Source of the DNA: CAZCPB01 sp044223975
GTDB taxonomy: Bacteria; Planctomycetota; Phycisphaerae; Phycisphaerales; UBA1924
Reading direction: 5' to 3'
DNA length: 64,000 nt
Assembly: GCA_044223975.1 (NCBI GenBank)
Contig: JBGALI010000001.1
Span: 310,001-374,000 of the forward strand
In this document: positions 1-7,130 of the stretch, in pieces
Position numbering within the stretch: position 1 is the first letter of the stretch
How the letters are laid out: each line of letters opens with the position of its first letter
Notes under the pieces: generated by a model
What the model was told of the DNA's origin: nothing
Seen by the model: only the letters and a program-made list of their open reading frames with translations
The model's database searches: none
Program-made: the position numbers and the translations under genes

Positions 1-446
1 CTCGAGTTCGCGGCCGCGGTGAGCGTGGACTTCGAGTAGCTGTCGACCCAGGAACCCGAGATGCCCGAATTGCTCAGGCGGACGACCGACGCTCCCTCAA
101 AGGCCTTGGCGAACGCCATGCCCGTGAGGCACGAGGCCAACGAACGGCCATTGTCCTCCACTTTGTTGGAGGCGCTGATCACCGAGGCCGAGTTGAAGCC
201 GTCGGTGCCGCGCACCTGGACCTGGCCTTCCCACTCGCCGGCCAGACGCTGCAGAAGCTGCTGGGCGCCGCTGGTGTCGGTCGACTTCTGCACGTTCACC
301 ACGCCCTTGGCGTGATTCTGCGACGGGGTCTGGGTCTGGGGGTGGGACTGGGAACGCGATGGAGACTGGCCGGCCTGCTGCGCCAGTGCGCCCGCCGCCG
401 TGACCATCGCCGCGCTGCATGCAATTCCAATGCAAATCCGGTTCAT
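1..446 (-). CDS. DUF1579-like exported protein, C-terminus cut by the window edge
   Basis: The reading frame is open from the ATG at 446 down to base 1, giving 148 residues before the window ends. It starts MNRICIGIACSAAMVTAAG followed by ALAQQ, a typical signal peptide with a likely cleavage after ALA, so the product is exported. A Gln/Ser/Pro-rich linker follows, then LQRLAGEWEGQVQV near residue 65, which resembles the opening of DUF1579 domains (about 150 residues, function unknown). An AGGAGG ribosome site lies 7 nt upstream of the ATG and fixes the start. The gene stands alone on the minus strand below a large palindrome at 552-576 that may control it. The family call rests on the opening motif only. 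Confidence 0.7.
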   Translation of the reverse strand, partial: MNRICIGIACSAAMVTAAGALAQQAGQSPSRSQSHPQTQTPSQNHAKGVVNVQKSTDTSGAQQLLQRLAGEWEGQVQVRGTDGFNSASVISASNKVEDNGRSLASCLTGMAFAKAFEGASVVRLSNSGISGSWVDSYSKSTLTAAANS

Positions 447-551
447 GCGATCCCTCCTGCGTGCCGGCGGCAATCACGGACGCGGAGCGCGCCCGGTGTG
501 CCGCGGATGCTCCCTAGCCGATCGGCATCGCCCCGGGGCTGGTGTCGTAAA

Positions 552-576
552 TGCGTGACTTGCATGAAGTTACGCA
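552..576. promoter_or_regulatory. 25-bp near-palindrome, possible operator
   Basis: Two 10-bp arms at 552-561 (TGCGTGACTT) and 567-576 (AAGTTACGCA) are inverted repeats with one mismatch around a 5-bp centre. No T-run follows, so it is not a terminator. It lies in the gap upstream of the minus-strand exported protein (start 446) and downstream of the NifU-like gene, the position expected of a transcription-factor operator. The regulator is unknown. Confidence 0.5.
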
Positions 577-657
577 GCTTTCCGGAGCGTCATGGTCGGC
601 GCCGGCAGCGCGGCCCGCACAGCGTGCCGTTCGCCCAATCGCACACCGTGAGGATTA

Positions 658-930
658 TCAGGCCACGGCCTGAACGCTGCGGACCTCGGGAACGTGCGTC
701 TTCAGGTTGCGCTCGATCCCCATCTGGAGGGTGATCGTGCTCGAAGGGCATCCGACGCACGCCCCGTGCAGGCGGATCTGCACCACTCCGTCGGGGGTGA
801 TCCCGACCAGTTCAAGATCGCCTCCGTCGGCCTGAACCGCCGGACGGATGAGATTGATCACCTTCTCGACCCGGACCTTGACATCAGACCCGTGGTCCTG
901 AGGGGCTGAGCTGGAGTTGGCGTGCGGCAT
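658..930 (-). CDS. NifU C-terminal-domain Fe-S scaffold (Nfu type)
   Basis: A 90-residue single-domain protein of the Nfu family, which carries and delivers Fe-S clusters in the cytoplasm. The central segment IRPAVQADGGDLELVGI followed by GACVGCPSS is diagnostic: the C-x2-C pair binds the cluster and the spacing matches the family, as does the usual length of 75-95 residues. The ATG at 930 is preferred because GGAAG precedes it and a TATGAT hexamer (941-946) sits 10 nt upstream; ATGs at 942 and 945 are alternatives. It is divergent from the gene at 1025. No isc or suf genes are adjacent, so its clients cannot be read from context. Confidence 0.88.
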   Translation of the reverse strand: MPHANSSSAPQDHGSDVKVRVEKVINLIRPAVQADGGDLELVGITPDGVVQIRLHGACVGCPSSTITLQMGIERNLKTHVPEVRSVQAVA

Positions 931-1012
931 GGCTGCTTCCATCATAGATCGGAATCCCGGCCGCGCGGGCGGCCTCGCGATCACCAGAATCGCTCGGCCG
1001 TTGCCGCTCCCG

Positions 1013-1018
1013 TAGACT
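1013..1018 (+). promoter_or_regulatory. -10 element TAGACT, probable leaderless start of the 1025 gene
   Basis: TAGACT ends 6 nt before the ATG at 1025, so transcription would begin at or near the start codon. No Shine-Dalgarno sequence and no good -35 box are visible. It belongs to a series of similarly placed hexamers in this window. Confidence 0.45.
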
Positions 1019-1024
1019 TGGCGC

Positions 1025-2542
1025 ATGGCTCATCGGCACGCGATTTTCGGCGGGATCACGGCGGGGGTGATCGTTCTGGCGTCGGTAGGCGGCAGCGGTT
1101 GCGGTTCGGGGACCAAGCCCGTGAGTTCCACGCCGCTCGCCGACGCCAAGAGCGGCGAACTTACCGAAGCGGAACGCAAGGCCGCGGCCGAACGTGCGTG
1201 GCGTGAATCCGCGTCGAACGCCGAAGACCGTCGCGCCCTGACGGCGTCGTTCAAGGACATGGCGTGGGACCCCCGAACGCCGACGCCGGTGCGTTCCTGT
1301 GTTCTGGGCCTGATGATCGATGACCCCGACGCAGCCACCGCCCAGGAAGGGCGCTCGATCGCTCGCCTCATGCTGCCGCGCGAGCAGAGTCGTGCCATGG
1401 TCGCGTACATCTGCCAGCGCATCGCCTCCGGAGGGTGGAAGGAGTGCACGGCGGCGCTGGTGCGCAGCTACGCCCACCCCGTGCCCGGCGTTTCGGACGC
1501 CGAGCGTGGGGAGCGGGTCGCGCTGGTCGCACTCTACCCCGACCGCGCGCCCGAGCAGGTGGTCTTCGAGATGTTCCTGCACCCGCCCGCGCCCGAGCCG
1601 GACGTCACGATCCCAGATTGGAAAGAGCGTCTCCGCGCCGAATCGTGGGAGTTGCTCGGCCGCCTGGACAGCGAAGGCACCATACGGGCGGCGCTCCTGA
1701 CCGGCTCGAGCGGCGTGGGCAACGAGGACGCGGCGGTGCGCGCGCTGCGACGTTGCCGCGAAGAGCTCGGGTGCGTGCCGATCACGGGAGAGGAACTCAA
1801 GTGGCTGCTCTCGCTGTCGGCCTCGACACCGGAGAACACGGCGTGGTGGTCCGAGTCAGCGCGGGCCGTTCAGGCTCTCCCCCCGTCCAGCCGAGCGGGC
1901 CTGCACCTCTGCGACGTCGAGCCGGTGCGCTGGGCAGCCGCGAACCGCTCGGCCTGGCTCGCGGCCACGCGCGATGACCTCCTGGGCGAGCTTGAGAAGC
2001 GGCTGGAGGCCAGAAAGCACCGCCGTCGAACGATCGACGCGAACGAGTTCCACCAGCCGATCTCGCAACGCCTGCAGGACTGGCGTGACCGCATGCGGTG
2101 GGGAGATGTGCTCGCGGTGCTCGTCGTCGATGAGGCAGTACACGCCCCGACGATCTCTGCAGCGATCTTTCAGCAGGCGGTGCTCGACCAGCGCGACACT
2201 TCCACCGAGTTTGGCGGACTGCTTGAATCGCTTCCCGAGCCCCCGGGCGCCTTCCGCACCCGGCTCTTCGCGCCACGCCCCGGCCAGCGCCTCGGCGACC
2301 AGCGTTTTGTCGCGTCCGAGGACCTGGTCGCCGCGGCAGACCGCGCCCTGGCCTTGTACCACTTCCACGTCCAGCGCTGGCGCAACGACGCGTACGCCGG
2401 CCCGAGCCGCGACGACCTCGCCTTCGCGGTCCGGAGCGGACGGCTGTGCACGGTGTTCACGTCGATCGACGAGGACACGCTCAACGTCGACTTCTACCAG
2501 CCCGAGGGCATCATCCTCGATCTGGGGGACCTGACCCGGTAG
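1025..2542 (+). CDS. Uncharacterised exported protein, possibly a lipoprotein
   Basis: 505 residues of no family I recognise. The N-terminus has a hydrophobic segment (IFGGITAGVIVLASVGGSGC, about residues 7-26) ending in a cysteine. That suggests a lipoprotein, although the residues before Cys are GSG rather than a standard lipobox, so ordinary secretion or a membrane anchor is also possible. The body is rich in Ala, Arg and Trp with many short helices (for example WKERLRAESWELLGRL), like a helical-repeat or HEAT-type protein. The last 80 residues contain a mixed region ending FYQPEGIILDLGDL. The start is fixed by a TAGACT -10 box 6 nt upstream and by the divergent NifU-like gene. It is followed by a 467-bp gap, so it is probably monocistronic. 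Confidence 0.75.
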   Translation: MAHRHAIFGGITAGVIVLASVGGSGCGSGTKPVSSTPLADAKSGELTEAERKAAAERAWRESASNAEDRRALTASFKDMAWDPRTPTPVRSCVLGLMIDDPDAATAQEGRSIARLMLPREQSRAMVAYICQRIASGGWKECTAALVRSYAHPVPGVSDAERGERVALVALYPDRAPEQVVFEMFLHPPAPEPDVTIPDWKERLRAESWELLGRLDSEGTIRAALLTGSSGVGNEDAAVRALRRCREELGCVPITGEELKWLLSLSASTPENTAWWSESARAVQALPPSSRAGLHLCDVEPVRWAAANRSAWLAATRDDLLGELEKRLEARKHRRRTIDANEFHQPISQRLQDWRDRMRWGDVLAVLVVDEAVHAPTISAAIFQQAVLDQRDTSTEFGGLLESLPEPPGAFRTRLFAPRPGQRLGDQRFVASEDLVAAADRALALYHFHVQRWRNDAYAGPSRDDLAFAVRSGRLCTVFTSIDEDTLNVDFYQPEGIILDLGDLTR

Positions 2543-3009
2543 GCCCCTGTGGTGCGATCGACCCGAACGCCCGCCCGGAGCGATCGCCCCGGCTCATGCG
2601 TCTGGGCGGAGATCTTCAGTTCGGCGTGCCGCGCGGCAGCGGTGAGGCCGCCGTCCTCAACCCTACCCCGCGACCGTATCGCGCGTGATGTCACCGACAA
2701 AGCCGCCCTCGCTCCGGCGGCGACAACGATGGTCGCCGGCGCTGGTCGTTCCCGGTCGGCGCGGCCGCGGTCATGCCGCAAGCACTTACGGCGTAGTACA
2801 TTGCGTCCTGATTCGCACGGCTCGCCCGCTCCATTTGTAATATATGAGAACTGCCTCCCCCCTCCGTGTTCCATTGACAGCAATTGTGTCCGTTGGTTAG
2901 AATTACATTAGCCGGTCCTCGGCGGCGCGTTCGGAGTAGCAGCCCCGCAGCGCCGCGGGGCACGGGCGTGAAGTTCGCACGAGGGCCGCGGCGAGCTTTG
3001 GGGGAACAC
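2543..3009. other. 467-bp intergenic region with an inverted repeat and a promoter
   Basis: No convincing gene: the short open frames here are Arg/Ser-rich and lack start signals. It contains an inverted repeat GCCGCC...GGCGGC (2702-2707/2716-2721) without a T-run, an unusually AT-rich stretch at 2833-2852, a good sigma-70-like promoter at 2874-2903, and a leader hairpin at 2943-2960 in front of the gene at 3010. Confidence 0.6.
2874..2903 (+). promoter_or_regulatory. Sigma-70-type promoter for the 3010 gene
   Basis: A consensus -35 TTGACA (2874-2879) and -10 TAGAAT (2898-2903) are separated by 18 bp within an AT-rich patch. Transcription would start near 2910 and give a leader of about 100 nt. 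The leader contains a 6-bp perfect hairpin, CCCCGC (2943-2948) with GCGGGG (2955-2960). Confidence 0.65.
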
Positions 3010-3390
3010 ATGTACACGAGATCAGTCGGGGGCGTAGCGATCGCCGTCATCGTTGCCATCGTGATGCTTGTGGCACGGTCCGGCGACAAATCGAAGGACG
3101 ACAAGAACATCCGCTACGAAATGAAGGAGTACATAGCCGCTTCTCCCGCGTACAAAGTTGATCGCGATTTCATCGAGGCGAGCTTCCCCGAGGCGCATTC
3201 GACCGCTTTCGCCGCGCACTACACGCTTGGCAGCAGGTACCGCTCCAACCGCTTCGATCAGGACGGGTACGTGGACGAGGTGTTCGGCGTCATGATCGAC
3301 CGCGCCAAGGCCGAGAAGCGCGGCAAGGTCGCCGAAGAGCTCCAGAAGCTCTGGCAGAGCGGCCCGCCCGTCCGGCTGATCAGGAAATAG
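3010..3390 (+). CDS. Small membrane-anchored protein of unknown function
   Basis: 126 residues. The ATG at 3010 follows GGGGAAC and opens MYTRSVGGVAIAVIVAIVMLVAR, one membrane segment (about residues 7-22) that acts as an uncleaved anchor. The remaining 100 residues are soluble, charged and mixed, ending KLWQSGPPVRLIRK, and match no family I know. It has its own near-consensus promoter and a long leader, so it is probably regulated separately. It converges on mlaD, which ends 10 bp away at 3400. Confidence 0.7.
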   Translation: MYTRSVGGVAIAVIVAIVMLVARSGDKSKDDKNIRYEMKEYIAASPAYKVDRDFIEASFPEAHSTAFAAHYTLGSRYRSNRFDQDGYVDEVFGVMIDRAKAEKRGKVAEELQKLWQSGPPVRLIRK

Positions 3391-3399
3391 TCGACGGCC

Positions 3400-4428
3400 T
3401 CAGAACTTGAGCGGGATGCCCTCGTCCTTGTACTTCTGCACGAGGAGCTGCAACTCCCGCAGGGCTCGCTCGAGCCTGTCCGCCGCGTCCTTCACGGAGT
3501 TGTAGAGCTCCGGGTTCTTGGCGAGCTGGCCAAGGGTTCCCTCGCCCCGGTTAATCCCCGCGGTCACCTGCGTGATCTGCTCGGAGGCGTCCGACACGCG
3601 GCGCAACGTTCCCGTCGCCTCCACGGCGGCGGCGTCGATCTTGGCGGAAAGCCGCGCCGCCTCGGCGTCCACCGTCTGTCCGGCCTTGGTCCACGCGTCG
3701 GCGGTTCCGTTGGCCTTGTCCAGGAACGTGTCGGCCTTGCCCATCAAGCCCCGGGCGTCGGTGCGCAGTGCGTCATCCCCGAGCCACCTGTTGAGGTTGC
3801 TTGCCGCGGAGTCCAGGCGTGCGACGACGCTCCGCACGTTGGGCGCCTTGGCGCCCGAATCGACCTCCGCGGTCGTGCGCGGCGCCAGCGCGTCCTTGAC
3901 GTCCGCGCCGATATCCGCGTAGGTCGTGGCGAGGCGGTCGAAGCTGTCTGCGGCCTTGTTGAACTTCTCGAGCGGTTCCTTCAGCGGGCCGGTGATCAAG
4001 TCGTACAGCGTGGCCGACTTCCGCGCGTACACGTGGTCCGGCCGCACGAGGTCCACTCCGGGCACGTCCTTGGGCCGCTCGGGCGACTCGAGCTGCACGG
4101 TGGTCTGACCCACGAAGCTCCGATCGATGAACACGGTGAAGTCGTCGGGGATCTCGATCTCCTGGCGTACGGCCAGCCGCACGAGCACGCCGCCCCGGGT
4201 TCCGGGGTCCAGGCGGGACTCGTCCACCTTGCCGACGCGGACCCCGTTGTAGGTGACCGGCGAGCTGCTCGTGATGCCGTTCGCGGAGGGCAGTTTGAGG
4301 TCAAACTTGTAGTAGCGTTGGAACGCTTCTTTCATGTCGCCGATGAGCCAGAGCGTCACCGCGAGGCCGACAAGGCCGGCAAGGGAAACGGCGCCGGTGA
4401 GAAGGTCGCGTCCGAACGGGGTCTTCAT
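3400..4428 (-). CDS. mlaD: MlaD-like MCE-domain lipid-binding protein
   Basis: 342 residues. An N-terminal membrane anchor (LLTGAVSLAGLVGLAVTLWLI, about residues 9-29) is followed by an MCE domain (about residues 38-125) with the expected SSPVTYNGVRVGKVDESRL segment. The last 200 residues are predicted long helices. MCE proteins form periplasmic hexamers that carry phospholipids between the membranes for an MlaFE-type ABC transporter. The extended helical tail resembles the longer MCE proteins (Mce or TGD2-like) more than E. coli MlaD (183 residues). Its ATG overlaps the stop of the upstream ATPase gene by 4 bp, so the two are translationally coupled. The permease MlaE is not in this window. 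Confidence 0.87.
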   Translation of the reverse strand: MKTPFGRDLLTGAVSLAGLVGLAVTLWLIGDMKEAFQRYYKFDLKLPSANGITSSSPVTYNGVRVGKVDESRLDPGTRGGVLVRLAVRQEIEIPDDFTVFIDRSFVGQTTVQLESPERPKDVPGVDLVRPDHVYARKSATLYDLITGPLKEPLEKFNKAADSFDRLATTYADIGADVKDALAPRTTAEVDSGAKAPNVRSVVARLDSAASNLNRWLGDDALRTDARGLMGKADTFLDKANGTADAWTKAGQTVDAEAARLSAKIDAAAVEATGTLRRVSDASEQITQVTAGINRGEGTLGQLAKNPELYNSVKDAADRLERALRELQLLVQKYKDEGIPLKF

Positions 4429-5294
4429 GTCTGGGCTTCCAGTGCGGTCGGCGGGGCGGGCGCCGGCATCGCGTCGTCGTCTTCCTTGGCGTACTGCCCG
4501 GTGACGAAGTGACGGATGCGCGGGTCGGGGTTGTGCTCGAGGTCGTGGTACGTGCCGTCGGCCGCGACCTTGCCACCGAGCAGCATGACGACCCGGTCGG
4601 CGACCTTCTTCGCCGAAACCAGGTCGTGCGTCACTACGAGGCTGGTGACACCGAGGGTCTTCTTGAGCTTGATGACCAGCTCGTTGATGCCGTCCGAACG
4701 GATCGGATCAAGGCCGGTGGTGGGTTCGTCGTACAGGACGACGCGCGGCGACAGGACAATGGCCCGCGCCAGACCGACGCGCTTGCGTTGGCCGCCGGAC
4801 AGCTGCGACGGGAGTTTGTTCTGCGCCCCGGCCAGGTCCACGGTCTCCAGAGCCCGTGCCACCCGCTCGCGGCGCTCGGCATGGGAGAGGCTGGTGTGCT
4901 CCACGAGCGGGAACGCGATATTCTCTTCCACCGTCATCGAATCAAAGAGCGCCGACATCTGGAACAGCAGACCGATCTGCAGGCGCACGCTGATCAGGTC
5001 CCGCTCGCCGAGGTTGTCGATCCGCCGTCCGTCGAAGTACACCTCGCCCGCATCGGGCCGCAGCAGCCCGACGATGTGCTTGAGCATCACCGACTTGCCG
5101 CACCCCGACGGCCCCATGATCACCGTCGTTTCAGCGGGGTAGATGTCCAGATCGACCCCATCCAGCACGTGCTGCGACCCGAAGGACTTGTGGACGCCCA
5201 CCAGCCGGATGATCGGCGCGCGAGCGCCCGCTCTGGGGTGCAGGACGTACCGCGAACTGCCGTTCGGAGATGTGCTGTCCGCGGACGCGTCCAT
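4425..5294 (-). CDS. mlaF: MlaF-like ABC transporter ATPase
   Basis: 289 residues with all ABC ATPase motifs: Walker A GPSGCGKS (61-68), signature LSGGQRKR (165-172) and Walker B VVLYDEP with catalytic Glu190. The KSVMLKHIVGLL and DNLGERDL context is typical of the MlaF/Ttg2A group that powers phospholipid transport. About 25 extra residues precede the domain. It is the first gene of a two-gene unit with mlaD; the usual third gene, for the MlaE permease, is absent. A TAGGGT hexamer at 5301-5306 on this strand sits 6 nt before the ATG, and no Shine-Dalgarno site is visible, suggesting a leaderless mRNA. Confidence 0.9.
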   Translation of the reverse strand: MDASADSTSPNGSSRYVLHPRAGARAPIIRLVGVHKSFGSQHVLDGVDLDIYPAETTVIMGPSGCGKSVMLKHIVGLLRPDAGEVYFDGRRIDNLGERDLISVRLQIGLLFQMSALFDSMTVEENIAFPLVEHTSLSHAERRERVARALETVDLAGAQNKLPSQLSGGQRKRVGLARAIVLSPRVVLYDEPTTGLDPIRSDGINELVIKLKKTLGVTSLVVTHDLVSAKKVADRVVMLLGGKVAADGTYHDLEHNPDPRIRHFVTGQYAKEDDDAMPAPAPPTALEAQT

Positions 5295-5300
5295 GTCGCG

Positions 5301-5310
5301 ACCCTACGCT
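5301..5310. promoter_or_regulatory. Overlapping divergent -10 elements of mlaF and the Nudix gene
   Basis: On the plus strand TACGCT (5305-5310) lies 8 nt before the GTG at 5319. On the minus strand TAGGGT (5306-5301) lies 6 nt before the ATG at 5294. The two hexamers share two base pairs and only 24 bp separate the start codons, so neither gene can have a normal leader. The two promoters would be expected to compete for polymerase. Confidence 0.45.
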
Positions 5311-5318
5311 CACTGATC

Positions 5319-5888
5319 GTGCAGGAAGACGAGAACTGTACTCCCTACGTCCGCCGCACGGTGATCCACCGCGGCACGCGGTTCGACTACGAGCAGGCCG
5401 CGTTCGCCGGCACCGACGGGCGCGAGGTGTTCAGGGAGTACATCCGGCACCCCGGCGCCGTGGCGGTGCTCCCGCTGCTGGCACGGACCGGCGAGCCCCC
5501 CCGCGTCGTGCTCATCCGAAACTACCGTGTGTCGATCGACCGGTTCGTCTGGGAGCTCCCCGCGGGCACACTCGGTCGCGGCGAGGACCCGCGGGCCTGC
5601 GCTTCGCGCGAATTGATCGAAGAAACCGGCTACCGGGCCGCAACCATCGACCTCATCGGCCGGTTCTACACCTCGCCGGGCCTGAGTGATGAATCAATGT
5701 CTGTGTTCCTGGCCCGGGACCTTGAGCACGTGGGCCGCAGGCCCGAGCCGGACGAGCGGATGACCGTGCACCCGACCCCGGCCGCGGAGCTTTGGAACAT
5801 GGTGCGTCAGGGCCAGTTGGTCGATTGCAAGTCATTGGGGGCACTTCTGTTGGCGAAGGCTCACGGGATCGCCGAAGTCGGCGGGTGA
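5319..5888 (+). CDS. Nudix hydrolase, ADP-ribose pyrophosphatase type
   Basis: 189 residues. The complete Nudix box G-x5-E-x7-RE-x2-EE-x-G runs from Gly82 to Tyr104 (GTLGRGE...RELIEETGY) and provides the metal-binding glutamates. The flanking ELPAG and the later FYTSPGLSDESMSVFLA match the ADP-ribose/ADP-sugar pyrophosphatase group (NudF-like), which hydrolyses ADP-ribose to AMP and ribose 5-phosphate. No in-frame ATG precedes the domain; the GTG at 5319 fits both the domain start and the TACGCT -10 box 8 nt upstream. Substrate choice inside the family cannot be settled from the motif. A sirtuin and a QueC-like gene elsewhere in the window do not form an operon with it. Confidence 0.88.
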   Translation: MQEDENCTPYVRRTVIHRGTRFDYEQAAFAGTDGREVFREYIRHPGAVAVLPLLARTGEPPRVVLIRNYRVSIDRFVWELPAGTLGRGEDPRACASRELIEETGYRAATIDLIGRFYTSPGLSDESMSVFLARDLEHVGRRPEPDERMTVHPTPAAELWNMVRQGQLVDCKSLGALLLAKAHGIAEVGG

Positions 5889-5936
5889 TCGACGCCACCG
5901 GATGGGCCGGGAGCGGGAAGAAATTGGCATCCAAGC

Positions 5937-6029
5937 ATGGCCAAGCTGCGCTGGTGGCGGGCCGCTCCGGCGGCACCCGTGAGCCGCGAGGCCGCGCCCC
6001 GGTTCCACGCCTTCGAACATGGCGACTGA
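5937..6029 (+). other. 30-codon open frame directly before the S2P-like gene
   Basis: An ATG at 5937 opens a 30-codon frame beginning MAKLRWWRAAPAAP and ending with TGA at 6027-6029, 2 bp before the GTG at 6032 in another frame. The Trp/Arg-rich opening looks like a natural N-terminus for the membrane protein that follows. It may be a separated N-terminus (frameshift) or a chance frame. Confidence 0.3.
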
Positions 6030-6031
6030 AC

Positions 6032-6985
6032 GTGGCCGGTAAGGGGCCGCTGGCGTGGTCGATTCCGTTGATCGGGTGGGGGTGCATCAGGCTCCGGCTC
6101 CACGCCTTGTTCGTCCTGATGGTTGGCGTCGAACTTGGGCTGGCAGCCGCGGGGTTTCCTCCCGGAATCGGTCAGGTCGCCATGGGGTTTTCGGCAGCAT
6201 TGGTGATCGTCGCGGCCAGAGAGCTCGCGCGGGCCGGGTTGATTCTGGCCGCGGGCGGAGCCGCCCAGACGACGGTCGTGTGGACGTTCGGCGCATTCAC
6301 CGATCATCCCGCTCAGCGGGATTCGCGCCGGGAGTACGTTGCGGCATGCGGCGGGCTGGCGTTCAACCTGATGGCCTGTCCCGCTTTGGCGGCGTGGGTA
6401 CGACTCACGGGTTTAGGCTGGGACTACCTCGTGTTCAATCCCTTCGACGCGGCCTCCCTGGTGTCGGGGCTGACCGTCGCGCAGAGCGTCGCGTGGTGGG
6501 CGTACGTGGCGAACGCGGCGATCTTTGCCGCGAATCTCGCCGTGCCGTCTCCGCCGTTCGACCTGTCGAGGATTCTCAGGTGCGGGCTCCGCCGTGGGCT
6601 CGGGGAGGACCGTGCCGCGGCGGCGATTGGGCGGTTGGGGGTCGTGGTCTCGGTCCTGGTGGTCGCGACGGCGTCCGCGACCGGGCATCCGCGAGTCCTC
6701 GGGCTGGGAGTCGTGTCGTGCATTGTGGCCTGGGTGCACCTTCGGCGTGTTGCGTTCAGGGTTCGGCCCGGGACGTTCGATCGACCGGCGGCTTTCGATC
6801 GCCGAACGGAGGACATCGATCTTCCGAAGAAGCTCGGGGAGAATCGCGGTACCGATCCGCGATCCGCCGGTGAGCCGGAGCTCGACGACGTACTCGGCAC
6901 GATCTCCCGCGACGGGTCCGCATGTCTCACGACGCGCGAGCGCGAGGTATTGCGCCGAGCGACCGAGCGCCGGCGATCGGGCTGA
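6032..6985 (+). CDS. Degenerate site-2-protease (M50)-like membrane protein
   Basis: 317 residues from a GTG at 6032; a GTG at 5885 overlapping the Nudix stop is an alternative. The opening GPLAWSIPL...IRLRLHALFVLMVGVEL resembles M50 site-2 proteases, and about five further hydrophobic segments follow. The place where these enzymes carry the zinc motif HExxH reads AARELARAGL, and no NPDG-like zinc ligand is seen, so it is probably not a protease. The last 33 residues (LDDVLGTISRDG...) resemble the C-terminal tail of the rhomboid protease encoded next. It is followed by that gene after a gap of about 145 bp. The start is uncertain and a frameshift near 6027 is possible. Confidence 0.6.
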   Translation: MAGKGPLAWSIPLIGWGCIRLRLHALFVLMVGVELGLAAAGFPPGIGQVAMGFSAALVIVAARELARAGLILAAGGAAQTTVVWTFGAFTDHPAQRDSRREYVAACGGLAFNLMACPALAAWVRLTGLGWDYLVFNPFDAASLVSGLTVAQSVAWWAYVANAAIFAANLAVPSPPFDLSRILRCGLRRGLGEDRAAAAIGRLGVVVSVLVVATASATGHPRVLGLGVVSCIVAWVHLRRVAFRVRPGTFDRPAAFDRRTEDIDLPKKLGENRGTDPRSAGEPELDDVLGTISRDGSACLTTREREVLRRATERRRSG

Positions 6986-7130
6986 AACGCCGGCGGATCC
7001 GTCAACGGGTCGGGCTGGACCGCACGGGCGAGATTCACTGGCCGGGCGCGGTCCGTCCGACCATATCATGTCAGGACGCGGCTCCTTGAGGAGTCCGAGC
7101 ACCGCCCCGCGCACGGAGGCCACCACCCGG

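Noticed and set aside
2549..2911. Open frames in the gap between 2543 and 3009
   Set aside because: They are low-complexity Arg/Ser-rich products without ribosome sites and overlap a strong promoter.
4509..5318. Extension of the Nudix frame to an ATG at 4509, giving a 459-residue protein
   Set aside because: The extra 270 codons are antisense to mlaF and carry no domain. The Nudix domain begins just after GTG 5319, which also has a -10 box.
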